Part shown: positions 34,877 to 46,755 of the stretch, one piece after another
Numbering within the stretch: the first letter of the stretch is position 1
Layout: each line of letters opens with the position of its first letter
Assembly (NCBI RefSeq): GCF_006542765.1
Contig: NZ_SKCD01000011.1
Span: 545,520 to 609,519 of the forward strand
Direction of reading: 5' to 3'
Origin: Paenibacillus luteus
GTDB lineage: Bacteria > Bacillota > Bacilli > Paenibacillales > Paenibacillaceae
Length of the DNA stretch: 64,000 nt
Program-made: the position numbers and the translations under genes
Notes under the pieces: model-generated
What the model was told of the DNA's origin: nothing
The model's input: the letters and a program-made list of their open reading frames with translations, nothing else
The model's database searches: none

Positions 34877-35074
34877 CTATATAGGTTGAACTAAAGTTTC
34901 ACGTTTTGGTCGCTGCGCGAGTAGATCATTCTATGAAGTCTCAATTGCAGCCAGAATCTTTGATTGACATAGACATTTAGAGGTATGAATCGGCAGCTAA
35001 CGTGAACACTTCGTTTCTTCAGAATGATTTCTCGATTCGCAAATCATTCATTTCTTTCTGACAAGTTCTCTATA
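34877..35074 (-). repeat. Foldback (MITE-like) element, copy 2, full length but diverged
   Basis: 198 bp, the same length as copy 3, in reverse orientation. The end at 34877 is intact (CTATATAGGTTGAACTAAAG) and is followed by the same TTTCACGTTTT and CGCTGCGCGAGTAGAT blocks. The central CTTTGATTGAC...AGACATTTA and CACTTCGTTTCTTCAGAA parts are conserved. The far terminal repeat near 35055-35074 is decayed. It lies just upstream of the gene at 33493-34854. Confidence 0.88.
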
Positions 35075-35556
35075 ACTCCAAAACCTAGCCATAAGCTGCC
35101 CCTTTGAAGCCGGCGGACTAGAATAGATCTATTTTTTAGACCTATTTCTTCCATCTTATCTAGCTCACTTATCACATCCATTTCATCCGTTTCGGCTATT
35201 TCTACTATTTCTGCTAAATTTACGAGACAAGTGATGACCATGAAAATCGAACAGCAGACTAATAGGAACTGGACAAACTGCTAAGATAATAGAAAAAACG
35301 CCAGATGTATTTACGCGATCAAACGGTTTGTTTACATGCTGCGTAGCAGTATACCCGCAAATTCCCTTCAGTTATATCGTTTTTTTCAACCTCGTGTCCG
35401 AAAATACGAAAACACTATGGTCAGAATGATACATCGTATCTATTTTCGAGTAGTATTCTGCATTGATGTGCAACTCTAAATGCTAACAGATGTTTCCATA
35501 TCTTCTAACGCGGATCTCGGTGAATAGTTGCATATCCGCTCACGATACAGCAAAAA
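35075..35556. other. Intergenic stretch, no supported gene
   Basis: AT-rich spacer of about 480 bp between element copy 2 and the hairpin at 35557. I see no convincing coding sequence (a 65-codon frame on the minus strand overlaps the repeat and lacks a ribosome site). A weak GCGGAT / ATCCGC inverted repeat near 35511-35539 is the only structure noticed. Confidence 0.6.
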
Positions 35557-35594
35557 AAAACCGCATTGCAAATGTTTATTCGCAACGCGGTTTT
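35557..35594. terminator. Bidirectional hairpin terminator, probable end of the pentose-phosphate operon
   Basis: The stem AAAACCGC-A-TTGC / GCAA-C-GCGGTTTT has one A-C mismatch, A-run and T-run flanks. On the minus strand it is the first terminator after gnd, 234 nt downstream, with foldback copy 3 lying between them. Confidence 0.75.
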
Positions 35595-35616
35595 CTATGA
35601 ATTTCTTCTTAATTGT

Positions 35617-35814
35617 CTATATAGGTTGAACTAAAGAAATGCCGTTTAAGCGAAGCGAGAAGATCGTTCTGGAGAAAAGAATTGTTCGCCTTTGTAGCTG
35701 GATTCTTACCTTTAAATGTCTTAGTCAATCAAAGAATCTGGTTACAACCGCGATCGTAAGAATAATCTACTCGCGCAGCGACTAAAACGTGAAACTTTAG
35801 TTCAACTTATATAG
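35617..35814 (+). repeat. Foldback (MITE-like) element, copy 3, complete 198 bp
   Basis: Begins CTATATAGGTTGAACTAAAG and ends CTTTAGTTCAACTTATATAG, 20-bp terminal inverted repeats with one mismatch. The inverted symmetry continues inward: AAGCGAAGCGAGAAGATCGTTCT pairs with AGAATAATCTACTCGCGCAGCG, and TGTAGCTGGATTC with GAATCTGGTTACA, so almost the whole element can fold into one long imperfect hairpin. It contains no open frame. Two further copies lie at 33364-33489 and 34877-35074. It sits 15 bp past the gnd stop. Confidence 0.9.
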
Positions 35815-35828
35815 TTGCCCAAATCCGA

Positions 35829-37247
<1,419 letters not shown>

Positions 37248-37290
37248 CGCTGACTTCCTTCCTGCTTTGCTTTTGAATGAAATGTTATTA

Positions 37291-37956
37291 TTATTGAACT
37301 GATTTTTTCCAGTCTGCAGCAAATTTCTCCATTCCTTGATCGGTCAAAGGATGCTTAGAGATTTGTTCAATCACACTGAATGGAATCGTAGCAATATGCG
37401 CACCCGCCATTGCAACGCGAGTCACATGATCAGGATGACGGACAGAAGCCGCGATAATTTGTGCATCCAGCTTATGAATACGGAATAATTCAGCTACTTT
37501 CACGATTAATTGAACGCCATCTTCTGAAATATCATCCAAACGGCCTAGAAACGGAGATACATAGGTCGCGCCAGCACGAGCAGCCAAGAGCGCCTGATTC
37601 ACAGTGAAGATCAAAGTGACATTTGTTTTTACGCCTTTTTTGGCCAGATAGCGGCAAGCCTCAAGACCGGCAAGCGTCATCGGAAGCTTGATTGTAACGT
37701 TTTTATCGTTATTGTTGATTTTGATCAGTTCATTTGCTTGAGCGATCATTTCTTCTGCGGTTTCGGCATCAGGTGTTACTTCAGCAGAAACGGATTCAAC
37801 GTCCGGCACTTCTCGTAAAATTTCAGCAATGCGATCTTCGAATTTCACTCCTTCTTTGGCTACCAAAGATGGGTTCGTTGTCACGCCGGATAAAACACCA
37901 ATTTTGTACGCTTTTTTAATATCCACCAAATTAGCTGTATCGATAAAAAATTTCAT
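37291..37956 (-). CDS. tal: Transaldolase, short TalC/FSA type
   Basis: A 221-aa enzyme of the short transaldolase group, with the start [13 protein letters not shown], the [10 protein letters not shown] motif and Schiff-base Lys in VTIKLPMT. It transfers a three-carbon unit between sugar phosphates in the non-oxidative pentose-phosphate pathway; close relatives act as fructose-6-phosphate aldolase. ATG 37956 has GGAGG nine bases upstream, better than the ATG at 37962. It lies 20 nt after tkt and 43 nt before gnd. Confidence 0.95.
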   Translation of the reverse strand: MKFFIDTANLVDIKKAYKIGVLSGVTTNPSLVAKEGVKFEDRIAEILREVPDVESVSAEVTPDAETAEEMIAQANELIKINNNDKNVTIKLPMTLAGLEACRYLAKKGVKTNVTLIFTVNQALLAARAGATYVSPFLGRLDDISEDGVQLIVKVAELFRIHKLDAQIIAASVRHPDHVTRVAMAGAHIATIPFSVIEQISKHPLTDQGMEKFAADWKKSVQ

Positions 37957-37976
37957 AATCATAAACCTCCAATTTT

Positions 37977-39977
37977 TTATTTGTTTAGCAATTCTTTAGT
38001 CAAGCGAACTACGTTGTTAGTGGAGAATCCAAAGTATTCCATAACTTCATTACCAGGACCTGAAGCGCCAAAGGTGTCAATGGACAACACTTTTCCGAAT
38101 GGTCCGGTATATCGCTCCCAGCCTAACGAAATTCCAGCTTCTATCGCCAATCTCTTCGACACGGAATCAGGAAGAACCAATTGCTTATAGTCTTCAGACT
38201 GACGGTCGAACAGCTCCCTGCTCGGCATCGCAACCACACGTACCGAGTGGTTATCCCGCTCCAGCTCGGCTTTAGCGCTAACGGCAAGAGAAACCTCAGA
38301 ACCGGTAGCGATCAGGATAACATCTGGCTGATCGTTCGTTTCAGTAAGAACATAAGCACCTTTGGCCACATCTTCTACATTTGCTTTAGTCTCATCATAT
38401 ACAGGCAGATTCTGACGGCTTAGTACAAGAGCTACCGGACCTTCTTGCTGTTTCAGCGCGTATGCCCATGCGCTTGATGTCTCGTTTGCATCCGATGGAC
38501 GAATCACCGTAAGTCCCGGGATTGTACGAAGTGCAGCTAGATGCTCAACAGGCTCATGCGTCGGTCCATCTTCGCCGACCGCAATGGAATCATGCGTAAA
38601 TACATAGGTGACTGGCAGCTTTTGCAAAGCAGCCAACCGGATCGCTGGCCGCAAGTAATCGCTGAACACGAAGAACGTGCTGACAAATGGTTTAACCCCT
38701 CCATGCAAAGCCATGCCATTACCGGCTGCCCCCATGGCATGCTCACGCACACCGAAGTAAATATTCCGTCCCGCGTAAGATTCGACTGCAAAGGTTTGCT
38801 CTCCACGAATATCCGTCATCGTCGAATGCGATAGGTCTGCGCTGCCTCCAAAGATCGATGGGACGGTTTTAATGTAATGATTGATAGCTTCACCGCTTGC
38901 AATTCTTGTTGAAACGGTTTTGGAGGAGTCAAATGTTAGAATGTCTTCGGCATCGATCGAGACGGATCCATCGATGACTTGTTCAAGCTCCTTGCCTTGC
39001 AGCGGATACTGCTCCTTATAAGAAGCCAGTAAGCCATTCCATTCTGTTTCTTTGACTTCGCCCTGCTGCTTTAACTTCTCGAAATGAGCTTTAACTTCTG
39101 TCGGAACCGTAAACTCTTCCTCGTACTTCCAGCCATAAACTTCCTTCGTTGCAATCGCTTCTTCTTTGCCAAGTGGGTTGCCATGCGCTTTATTTGTTCC
39201 CGCTACTTTCTTGCTTCCATAACCAATAATCGTCCGAATTTCAATGATGGTTGGCTGTGAATCATTTTGCTTGGCTGCTTCAATCGCTTTAGTAATTTGC
39301 GCAACGTCGTTGCCGTCTTCCACCCTTAAGTAGTGCCAATTAGCGGATTCAGCTCTCTTCTGCATATTTTCCCCGAAGGAAAGGTTTAGATCCCCATCCA
39401 ATGAAATATCATTGGAATCATACAGTGCAATTAATTTGCCCAGCTTCATGTGTCCAGCCATGGACATTGCCTCGTAAGAGACACCTTCCATTAAGCATCC
39501 ATCACCAACTAGCGCATACGTATAATGATCGATGACCGGGAAGCCGTCTTGATTGAATTTCGAAGCCAAATGGGCTTCAGCCATCGCCATTCCCACTGCC
39601 ATTGCAAGTCCTTGGCCCAGAGGCCCGGTAGTCGCTTCAACGCCATCCGTATGTCCAAATTCAGGATGACCCGGAGTTTTGCTGTTCAGCTTGCGGAACT
39701 GTTTTAAATCGTCAATGGATACCTGATAGCCTGACAAATGCAGCAGGCTGTAAAGCAATGCTGAGCCATGGCCCGCAGAGAGAACGAAACGGTCGCGGTT
39801 AAACCATTTGGCGTGACCTGGGTTGTGATTCAATTGGTTCGCCCAAAGCGCATACGCCATTGGCGCAGCCCCCATCGGCAGCCCGGGATGGCCTGAATTT
39901 GCGCTGTTAATCGCATCAATAGACAAAGTACGAATCGTATCAATAGCTAGCTGGTCAATCGTTTGTGTGATAGGCAT
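37977..39977 (-). CDS. tkt: Transketolase
   Basis: A 666-aa thiamine-diphosphate enzyme with the TPP/metal motif [19 protein letters not shown], the N-terminal GHPGLPMG, and the pyrimidine-domain block [18 protein letters not shown]. It moves two-carbon units between pentose and hexose phosphates. AAGGAGAAG precedes ATG 39977. Its start lies inside the last 23 nt of zwf, so the two are translationally coupled. Full length for the family. Confidence 0.97.
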   Translation of the reverse strand: MPITQTIDQLAIDTIRTLSIDAINSANSGHPGLPMGAAPMAYALWANQLNHNPGHAKWFNRDRFVLSAGHGSALLYSLLHLSGYQVSIDDLKQFRKLNSKTPGHPEFGHTDGVEATTGPLGQGLAMAVGMAMAEAHLASKFNQDGFPVIDHYTYALVGDGCLMEGVSYEAMSMAGHMKLGKLIALYDSNDISLDGDLNLSFGENMQKRAESANWHYLRVEDGNDVAQITKAIEAAKQNDSQPTIIEIRTIIGYGSKKVAGTNKAHGNPLGKEEAIATKEVYGWKYEEEFTVPTEVKAHFEKLKQQGEVKETEWNGLLASYKEQYPLQGKELEQVIDGSVSIDAEDILTFDSSKTVSTRIASGEAINHYIKTVPSIFGGSADLSHSTMTDIRGEQTFAVESYAGRNIYFGVREHAMGAAGNGMALHGGVKPFVSTFFVFSDYLRPAIRLAALQKLPVTYVFTHDSIAVGEDGPTHEPVEHLAALRTIPGLTVIRPSDANETSSAWAYALKQQEGPVALVLSRQNLPVYDETKANVEDVAKGAYVLTETNDQPDVILIATGSEVSLAVSAKAELERDNHSVRVVAMPSRELFDRQSEDYKQLVLPDSVSKRLAIEAGISLGWERYTGPFGKVLSIDTFGASGPGNEVMEYFGFSTNNVVRLTKELLNK

Positions 39978-41481
39978 ATTCTTCTCCTTTAATTGCTTCT
40001 ATTTTTTGTTTAGGCTTGGAATCGAACCACCAATGATAGCCGTCTCTTGCCAATAGCTCATCGGACTCGGCAGGTCCATAGGTACCTGCCTCATAAAAAT
40101 GAAGGGGAACAAGATTTTCTTCAAAGGCATTGAGGATCGGCTGTACCCATTTCCAGGACAACTCCACCTCATCCCAATGCGCAAAAAACGTTGAATCCCC
40201 ATTCAAGGCATCGTGAATCAAATTTTCGTACGCCTCTGGCACATCGTTGCGGCTCGTATGAAAATCGATATGAATAGGCTTGAACTCCCCTTTATGCTGG
40301 GGATCTCTCGTATTTAATTGCAGCGAAATGCCTTCATTGGGGCTAATTTCAAACACAAGCAGATTAGGCTGCTTACTGTCATCATTGGTATGGGATTGCT
40401 GTTTGAGCGGTTCTTTGAATTCAATGACGATCCGGGTCGATTTCTCCTTCATTCGTTTCCCTGTACGGATGTAAAATGGAACGTCCCGCCAAAAATAATC
40501 GTCGATTTGCAGTTTGGCAGCTATAAATGTGTCATTCATGGATGTGGCGGCAATTCCCGGTTCAGCTCTGTAACCGGCAACCGGCGTATCCTGAATCACT
40601 CCCGCTTTGTACTGCCCGCGGATCACGCTCGATTTAACATCTTGTTTTTGCAGTGGTTCAACAGATTCCATAACCATCTTCTTTTTTAAGCGTACATCTT
40701 TGGAGGTACTGTTCTTCGGAAGATGGATCGCCAGCATCATTAGCAATTGCAGCATATGGTTTTGGAACATATCCCTCACGGCACCAACATGGTCGTAATA
40801 ACCTGCTCTTTCCTCGACGCCGACGGTTTCGTTAGCCGTGATCTGTACGTTCGCAATATAACGGTTGGTCCATAGTGCCTGCAGAACCGGATTGGATTGT
40901 TGTAGAACTTCTAGCTTCTGCACCATTGGTTTGCCTAGATAATGGTCAATTCGGAAAACCTCATGCTCTGCAAAAGCTTTGCTTAATTTCTCATTGAGGT
41001 CCCGGGCCGATTGCAAATCATGGCCGAATGGCTTCTCGATCACCAGACGCTTCCAGCCATCCGCTGAACCAAGTCCGCTTTCTTGGATATTGGATGCGAT
41101 GGTCTCAAAAAATTCAGGCCCAACGGATAAATAAAACAGTCGATTCGGCGGAATATCAAGCTCTTTCTCCCGCTGTTCAACCACCTGCAGCAGCTTCTCG
41201 TAATCCTCTTTATGACCTACGTCTAATACTCTATAGCGGAATGCTTGTAAGAAGCTTTTCATTAATGCAGGATCGTTCGCCTCGCGTCTCGAGAAGGTAC
41301 GCAGCGATTTTTCGACATTTGCCTGAAAAGCTTCATCCGACACTTCTCTTCTGCCCAGACCAATGACAGAGAAGGATTGCGGCAGCTTCTGATCAACAAA
41401 CAAATTATATAAGGCCGGGTAAATTTTTCTTTTGGCTAAATCCCCCGTCGCTCCAAACAAAACAAACGTTGTTGCCTCCAT
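39955..41481 (-). CDS. zwf: Glucose-6-phosphate 1-dehydrogenase
   Basis: A 508-aa enzyme catalysing the first oxidative step of the pentose-phosphate pathway. It has the NADP loop [16 protein letters not shown], the coenzyme/substrate block [10 protein letters not shown] and the active-site [15 protein letters not shown] precedes ATG 41481. It is first in the zwf-tkt-tal-gnd operon. Having four pathway genes in a single operon ties NADPH supply and pentose recycling together; the divergent LysR gene is the likely controller. Confidence 0.97.
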   Translation of the reverse strand: MEATTFVLFGATGDLAKRKIYPALYNLFVDQKLPQSFSVIGLGRREVSDEAFQANVEKSLRTFSRREANDPALMKSFLQAFRYRVLDVGHKEDYEKLLQVVEQREKELDIPPNRLFYLSVGPEFFETIASNIQESGLGSADGWKRLVIEKPFGHDLQSARDLNEKLSKAFAEHEVFRIDHYLGKPMVQKLEVLQQSNPVLQALWTNRYIANVQITANETVGVEERAGYYDHVGAVRDMFQNHMLQLLMMLAIHLPKNSTSKDVRLKKKMVMESVEPLQKQDVKSSVIRGQYKAGVIQDTPVAGYRAEPGIAATSMNDTFIAAKLQIDDYFWRDVPFYIRTGKRMKEKSTRIVIEFKEPLKQQSHTNDDSKQPNLLVFEISPNEGISLQLNTRDPQHKGEFKPIHIDFHTSRNDVPEAYENLIHDALNGDSTFFAHWDEVELSWKWVQPILNAFEENLVPLHFYEAGTYGPAESDELLARDGYHWWFDSKPKQKIEAIKGEEYAYHTND

Positions 41482-41609
41482 TATTTCTAACTCCCTTCAA
41501 GCATGGTTTCTCGTGATTCGATTAATCAATGGCTTCTTTTCCTTAGTTCAACTATAATACGAATATCACCTATACAAGTAATTAATATATTTCACAGGAG
41601 CTATAGACC

Positions 41610-42491
41610 ATGTCTATGAACAACTATGAGTTATATAAGGTTTTTTATTGGGCTGCGAAGACGGGGAGCCTGACACAAGCTGCCAAATCCTTATACATCA
41701 CGCAACCGAGCGTCAGTCATGCCATCAAACAGCTGGAAGACAGCTTTGGCATCACCTTGTTTTACCGAAACTCCAAAGGCGTCTCCCTGACTCAAGAAGG
41801 GGCTATCCTCTACTCCTATATTGAAAAGTCCCAAATCCTCATATCATTGGGCGAAGAAAAACTGGCTGCGCTTAAAAATTTGGACAGCGGGGAGCTGAGG
41901 ATTGGCGGGAGCGATTCATTGTTCAAGCATTATTTGCTGCCGTATTTGGAAGAGTTTCATCAGAGCCATCCTGGCATTAAGCTGCAGCTGATTCATGGCA
42001 CCACGCCAGAAGTCATTGCTTTCTTGAAAGAAGGCAAAATTGATCTTGGTGTTGTCCGTATGCCGATTGTTGATCCCCAGCTCGAGGTTAGAGAGGGAAT
42101 ACAGCTGCAGGACTGTTTTGTTGCGGGGGCTCATTTTTCAGAGCTTAAGGGGGTGGCGATTTCGCTCGATATGCTGCTCGCGTATCCCGTTATCTTATTC
42201 TCGCGCAACAGCCGTGCCCGAATGGCCATTACGGAATTATTTCAAGGCTACGGCTACGAGCTTAAGCCCGAAATCGAGGTCGGAAGCGTCGATCTTCTCA
42301 TTGCGTTTGCTCGGAAAGGACTCGGAATCTCTTATGTGACTAGAGAATTTGTTTCCAAGGAGCTGGAAGAAGGCTCGCTCTTTGAAATTCAGTTAGAGGT
42401 GCAGCTGCCTCCTTCCCAAGTAGGAACGATGATTATGCGTAATATGCCGCTTTCTAGCGCTGCAACGAAGTTCATCGAGCTTGTCAGATAG
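41610..42491 (+). CDS. LysR-family transcriptional regulator
   Basis: A 293-aa regulator with an N-terminal winged helix (GSLTQAAKSLYITQPSVSHAIKQLE, about 17-41) and a periplasmic-binding-like effector domain (about 90-290). AGGAG lies 9 nt before ATG 41610. It diverges from zwf across a 128-bp gap, the usual layout for a LysR activator of the neighbouring operon, so control of the pentose-phosphate genes is likely. The inducing metabolite is unknown. A TATAAT hexamer at 41553-41558 may be its -10 box. No obvious T-N11-A palindrome was certain. Confidence 0.92.
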   Translation: MSMNNYELYKVFYWAAKTGSLTQAAKSLYITQPSVSHAIKQLEDSFGITLFYRNSKGVSLTQEGAILYSYIEKSQILISLGEEKLAALKNLDSGELRIGGSDSLFKHYLLPYLEEFHQSHPGIKLQLIHGTTPEVIAFLKEGKIDLGVVRMPIVDPQLEVREGIQLQDCFVAGAHFSELKGVAISLDMLLAYPVILFSRNSRARMAITELFQGYGYELKPEIEVGSVDLLIAFARKGLGISYVTREFVSKELEEGSLFEIQLEVQLPPSQVGTMIMRNMPLSSAATKFIELVR

Positions 42492-42501
42492 ACAGAGCAC
42501 T

Positions 42502-42547
42502 AATAAGCAGAAAGAGGGCTGCCTAGACAGTCCTCTTTCTGCTTATT
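42502..42547. terminator. Strong bidirectional terminator
   Basis: A 16-bp perfect outer stem (AATAAGCAGAAAGAGG / CCTCTTTCTGCTTATT) that extends inward with TG/CA pairs. It lies between the LysR gene (+) and the hypothetical gene at 42576 (-). Confidence 0.9.
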
Positions 42548-42575
42548 ACCTACCTATTCATCCATTAGTTATGAA

Positions 42576-43022
42576 TCATTCTATACGGTCAGCCCGTATC
42601 CATTCCATCTCCTCTATATTTAGTAACGCTTTAAACCTCTCCACAATAATGTGTGCGTTATCCAAATTCATGACAGATTCAGCGTCGAGCAAGCTCTTCA
42701 AATTTAGAATTCCCAGCTCGTCCAAGTGAAAAAGAGAAAAAGCATTAAAATTAATATGTTCAAGTTGCTTTCCTATTTGGTTTTTCAACTCAGATGTTTT
42801 ATTTAATTCAGTTAATGCTTTCTGCCTAATATCATCTGAGTCAGGGTTAATATAAAGCAGTTCTATTACATCCTCCTCAGGAAAACGTTCCTGTAAAAAA
42901 ATTTGCAGCGCTATCTCTTCCATTTCATATGAATAGTGAAACTGCGAAATTTCCTCGCCCATACTCAAAACGGAAAATCCCCAACCGTGATCTTCAAAGT
43001 TGTAAAAATATAACACAGGCAT
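42576..43022 (-). CDS. Hypothetical protein, 148 aa
   Basis: A soluble acidic protein rich in Glu, Leu and Ile, with alternating helices and no signal peptide, membrane segment or cysteine. The start MPVLYFYNFEDHGWGFSVL is beta-strand-like and the remainder helical. ATG 43022 has no recognisable ribosome site, so the start is weak, but the frame is long and the composition fits a real gene. It sits downstream of the hybrid kinase at 43070-46198 by 47 nt on the same strand and could be co-transcribed with it. I do not recognise the family. Confidence 0.6.
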   Translation of the reverse strand: MPVLYFYNFEDHGWGFSVLSMGEEISQFHYSYEMEEIALQIFLQERFPEEDVIELLYINPDSDDIRQKALTELNKTSELKNQIGKQLEHINFNAFSLFHLDELGILNLKSLLDAESVMNLDNAHIIVERFKALLNIEEMEWIRADRIE

Positions 43023-43069
43023 AGAACATGTTATATTTATAATATCACTTGGGTATTCTTTTATATCCG

Positions 43070-46000
43070 TTAATCCTTGACCGGAATGGTAAACGACACC
43101 GCTGTTCCTGCGCCAGGCTCACTTTGAATATGCAGCCCTTGGCCATACAGCTGGGTTAATCGACTATGCGTATTAAACAAGCCAATACCACGTTCTTCTT
43201 TGCCCACCGGAGATAGCAGCTTTGCCACTTGTTCCCCATTCATTCCAATACCCGTATCCGAGATCGTAACACGAATAGCACCTGCTTCACTCTTTATTCG
43301 AATGCTTAGAGTGCCGCCCTTTGCCTTACTTAAAATGCCATGCCGAACCGCATTCTCCACTAGCGGTTGGATCGTTAATGGAGGAATCAGCACGTCGTCT
43401 CTATCCCATTTTACGTCCCATTCGATCTGCAGCCGTTCCTCAAATCGCTGCTGTTCGATGTACAGGTAGTTCTCCACCAGTTGAAGCTCACGCGAGAGTG
43501 AAACCAGCTTGCCAGCGGTCAAGAAGTCGAAGCTAATGCGCAAATAAAACGTAAAAGCCTCTACAAGTTTCCTCATCTTGTCTGAATCAATCTCACTGAG
43601 TGCCGTAATCGAATTCAGTGTATTAAATAGAAAATGAGGATGAATTTGCGCTTGCAAATAAGCAGCCTCCATGCGTAAGCGGTCATTGACGGCCTGTTTC
43701 AGCGACGACAGCGACCAAGCGCGATATTTCAACTCCAGGCCATCCACTGGCTTGGTAACATAATCGTTGGCTCCAGCACGAAACCCCGTATAGATGTCTT
43801 CCGGTTTGCTGCGGGCCGTCAACAAAATAATAGGCAGTTCATAAAGCGTAAACCGTTCTCGGATCAATCGGGTCAATTCATACCCTGACATCCCCGGCAT
43901 CATTACGTCAGCGATCACAAGATCCCACTGGTCTTGATGCAGTTTATCTAGTGCCTCACCTGCAGAATTGGCAGTTCCGATATAATAATTTTCTGTAGAC
44001 AAGATATGGGTAAGTACTTTGAGATTGATAGAATCATCATCGACAGCTAGTACACGAATTTGGTCGACTGCGCTAGAGAGCTTCGAAATATGATCAAGCT
44101 CCTGACTTGTATTGCTGGAAGCAACCATAGCGGCAGTCTCCGATGTAATCTTAACTAAAGCTGCCGACCACGCCTCCGAATCCATTTCTGCCGGAGGTGA
44201 CAATAAAGGTGCAGAAGGCTGCGAACGCTCCTCATGCACTGCTAATTTGAAGCTGAACACGCTGCCTTTTCCTGGCTGCGATTGTAAGAGCAGCTTGCTG
44301 CCATGCAATTCAACTAGCTCTTTGCAGATGCTAAGCCCAAGCCCCATGCCTCCCCCGCCAAAAGAGCCCTGTTCATAGGGGATAAATGCGCGCTTTTGCA
44401 TGATTTCATCCATTCCAGCACCTGTATCCCTGATTTGCAGCAGCACTTGGCCCTTTTCATATTTTGCTGACAGCTCTACAAAGCCATTCTGCGTATACTT
44501 TAGCGCATTATGCACCAAATTAATAAGAATCTGTACCAAGCGTTCCTCGTCTGCATCTACATGCGGCAGGTCCTCCGGTATATTCATGCGCAACTCAACC
44601 TTGGTACCTTCGCTCGAAAACCTAAGCATGTCCAGCACGCCAGCAGCTACAGACTGCACGTTTACCTTTGTCAATCGGACCGAAATTCTTTTTTCCTGCA
44701 ATCGTACGACATCAAGCAAATCATTTAGCATATGCGACATCCGGCGACTGACCATGACAAGCAGCTCCATATCTCGCTGACTCTGTTCATCGAGCACTTG
44801 TTTTTTTCGGGTCAGTACGCTCTGGGCAATGTTCATAATGCCATGGAGCGGCGTCCGCAATTCATGAGACGTATTCGCTAGAAAACGATCTTTAAGCCGA
44901 TTAGTCTCAGCCAATCGTTCATTTAGCTGCATATTCTCATCCGAATTATTAAAGTATCTTTTGAACCAATAGGCAGAGAAACTGGTAATGGCAGCTATCA
45001 AATCAATCGGATAAAACATAAATTGAGAGGTACCCGCATAATAAACCGTCCCCCACAAAATATTATTGATGACGCATACGACTGAGAACACTAGGAACAA
45101 TGCCCCTTCTCCCTTATCGAACACCATCCGCATGAAATAGTAAGCCGTCCAGAACAATGGAACGTAATACAGGATCATATAGAGTCCTTTTTCAAGAGAA
45201 TACAACACCATCTCCGTCGGACCTACAGCAACAAAAAGGGTAAAAGCAAGTAACAGGAAGATGTAACCATACAAAAGTACGCCTTTTCTTCTTATACCGC
45301 CAAGACCTCTTCCCATCAGCAAGAGGAAAAATGAGAACCACATGAAGGCGAATGCTTTTATTTTCCACATCCATGCAAAGCTCGCATCCATCCACAGAAA
45401 CAATAATCCATGATGATGAACCGCAACCGTCATAGCTGAAGCTGCCATCAAAAAGAAAAATATAATAAACTCCTTTTTTCGCCTATTCATTAAATAAATG
45501 ATTAAAGCATACATCGCATGAAGCATAAAAATGACACAGACGATTAGCTGAAAGGCTAACGAATACAAGTAGACTTTATTAACCACTTCATGCGTGCCAA
45601 ATTGTACGGATCGAACGATGCCACCTTGGAGCGGTGACTCCTGATTTGCTGCCCGCACGAACACATTAAGCTCCATCTGATCCTTCTGAGCATAGGTGAC
45701 CATAAAGGACTTAGTTTCAGATATATGCTCATCCTTACTCTCGGCAAGCACGCCGAACTCCGCCAGCACTTCCCCATTAATTTCGACTTGGGAGGCCGTG
45801 TAGATCGACTGAAACCATATGCTTAGAGGCTCTGATAACGGACGATCCAGCAAAATTTTCACATAATAGGTTCCGTATCCATAGGCATTCTTTTGGGCAG
45901 GATTAAAAGCAGCATTCCAGTTGCCAGGAACCTGCAGCATTTGACCATCCGAAGCGTCACCAGAATTAGTTGAACCGATCCACTGCCCTGGGTAAAATAA

Positions 46001-46198
46001 CCAATCCCCATCCATCGGAAACGATTGTTGATTCTCAAGATCTATACCTCTTAAATCAAGCAAGCCTTGCTTCACCGTTGGAGGATTAGATAAAGAAAGC
46101 CAATCATGCCAACTCCATCGCACCGAGACAAGGATAAGAATGAACAATACTAAATAAATGATATGACTTAGTCTGATCTTATTTTTAGAAGTTTTCAT
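43070..46198 (-). CDS. Large hybrid sensor histidine kinase with two kinase modules (paralogue of 314-3373)
   Basis: A protein of 1042 aa when started at ATG 46198 (MKTSKNK); the frame is open to 46258 but the leader there is not membrane-like. Order: membrane anchor, extracellular galactose-binding-like sensor (GDWLFYP, PGNW), seven hydrophobic segments, HisKA with TSHELRTPLHGI (His445), HATPase (VHNALKYT, GMGLGLSICKEL), receiver with Asp764 (VIADVMMPGM), then a LytS-type His_kinase with QIHPHFLFN (His855) and a second HATPase (IQPLVENAVRHG). Both kinase modules look active, unlike the paralogue. No response regulator is adjacent, so it is an orphan or uses a remote partner. The signal is unknown. 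Confidence 0.92.
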   Translation of the reverse strand: MKTSKNKIRLSHIIYLVLFILILVSVRWSWHDWLSLSNPPTVKQGLLDLRGIDLENQQSFPMDGDWLFYPGQWIGSTNSGDASDGQMLQVPGNWNAAFNPAQKNAYGYGTYYVKILLDRPLSEPLSIWFQSIYTASQVEINGEVLAEFGVLAESKDEHISETKSFMVTYAQKDQMELNVFVRAANQESPLQGGIVRSVQFGTHEVVNKVYLYSLAFQLIVCVIFMLHAMYALIIYLMNRRKKEFIIFFFLMAASAMTVAVHHHGLLFLWMDASFAWMWKIKAFAFMWFSFFLLLMGRGLGGIRRKGVLLYGYIFLLLAFTLFVAVGPTEMVLYSLEKGLYMILYYVPLFWTAYYFMRMVFDKGEGALFLVFSVVCVINNILWGTVYYAGTSQFMFYPIDLIAAITSFSAYWFKRYFNNSDENMQLNERLAETNRLKDRFLANTSHELRTPLHGIMNIAQSVLTRKKQVLDEQSQRDMELLVMVSRRMSHMLNDLLDVVRLQEKRISVRLTKVNVQSVAAGVLDMLRFSSEGTKVELRMNIPEDLPHVDADEERLVQILINLVHNALKYTQNGFVELSAKYEKGQVLLQIRDTGAGMDEIMQKRAFIPYEQGSFGGGGMGLGLSICKELVELHGSKLLLQSQPGKGSVFSFKLAVHEERSQPSAPLLSPPAEMDSEAWSAALVKITSETAAMVASSNTSQELDHISKLSSAVDQIRVLAVDDDSINLKVLTHILSTENYYIGTANSAGEALDKLHQDQWDLVIADVMMPGMSGYELTRLIRERFTLYELPIILLTARSKPEDIYTGFRAGANDYVTKPVDGLELKYRAWSLSSLKQAVNDRLRMEAAYLQAQIHPHFLFNTLNSITALSEIDSDKMRKLVEAFTFYLRISFDFLTAGKLVSLSRELQLVENYLYIEQQRFEERLQIEWDVKWDRDDVLIPPLTIQPLVENAVRHGILSKAKGGTLSIRIKSEAGAIRVTISDTGIGMNGEQVAKLLSPVGKEERGIGLFNTHSRLTQLYGQGLHIQSEPGAGTAVSFTIPVKD

Positions 46199-46419
46199 GT
46201 GTGCCTCGCTCGCTGTATATTCATAATTCCCGACAGATGATCCACAAGCCGTGGTCATCTTCTGTCAACTTGCCACTATCTTACCATATTTCCTCTCACT
46301 ACCAGAAATAAAATGACATATTTTCAGGCCTGTTGATTAACCACTAAATGGTAGAAAAAGAGCCGTCAACCCGGTAAAATGTTTGTACCCCTACAAACAG
46401 ACCGAAAGGTGACGACTCC

Positions 46420-46755
46420 ATAAAAAAGTCTAATACGATTCTCTCAATCCTTCAAACCATTCTTGCGCCCGAAGAAGTTGATTCCATCGTGAAGACGGTT
46501 GGCTATGTCGATGTGGCGCGAAAATTCACCGTTTATCAGTTGCTTCACTATTAGGTTGCCGCAGCAGTGAGGAATGGTCGGCCTATCGTTTCGGCTACTT
46601 GTCCGCAAATGTAATCGTGAAACAAGGCGCAAGGCATGTTAGCCCTTTATGCGAATCCTTGGAAAACCCCGACTTTATTATGGTGATGGACCGGGCTTAC
46701 GGAAAATTGGAACGCCTGGATCGCTATAAACAAGCGGGTCAACCTCATACAAATA
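46420..46755 (+). pseudogene. IS4-family transposase remnant
   Basis: The translation in the frame at 46420 reads KKSNTILSILQTILAPEEVDS and later QKFTV-like FTVYQLLHY before a stop (TAG), then VAAAVRNG. Another frame at about 46600-46755 gives VMDRAYGKLERLDRYKQAGQP, the typical IS4-type core block around a catalytic Asp. The middle of the transposase is deleted and frames are broken, so the copy is dead. No clean terminal inverted repeats were identified. Confidence 0.7.

Noticed and set aside
35044..35241. A 65-codon open frame on the minus strand (MVITCLVNLAEIVEIAE...)
   Set aside because: It overlaps the decayed end of foldback copy 2, has a low-complexity Glu/Asp/Ile composition and no ribosome site.
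33364..35814. The three repeats as a CRISPR array or rRNA/tRNA-type structure
   Set aside because: Copies are 126-198 bp, separated by a gene and long unrelated sequence, with terminal inverted repeats; this fits a foldback transposable element, not CRISPR or a structural RNA.
41553..41558. TATAAT between zwf and the LysR gene as a certain promoter
   Set aside because: No matching -35 hexamer at 16-18 bp on either strand; mentioned only as a possibility in the LysR entry.
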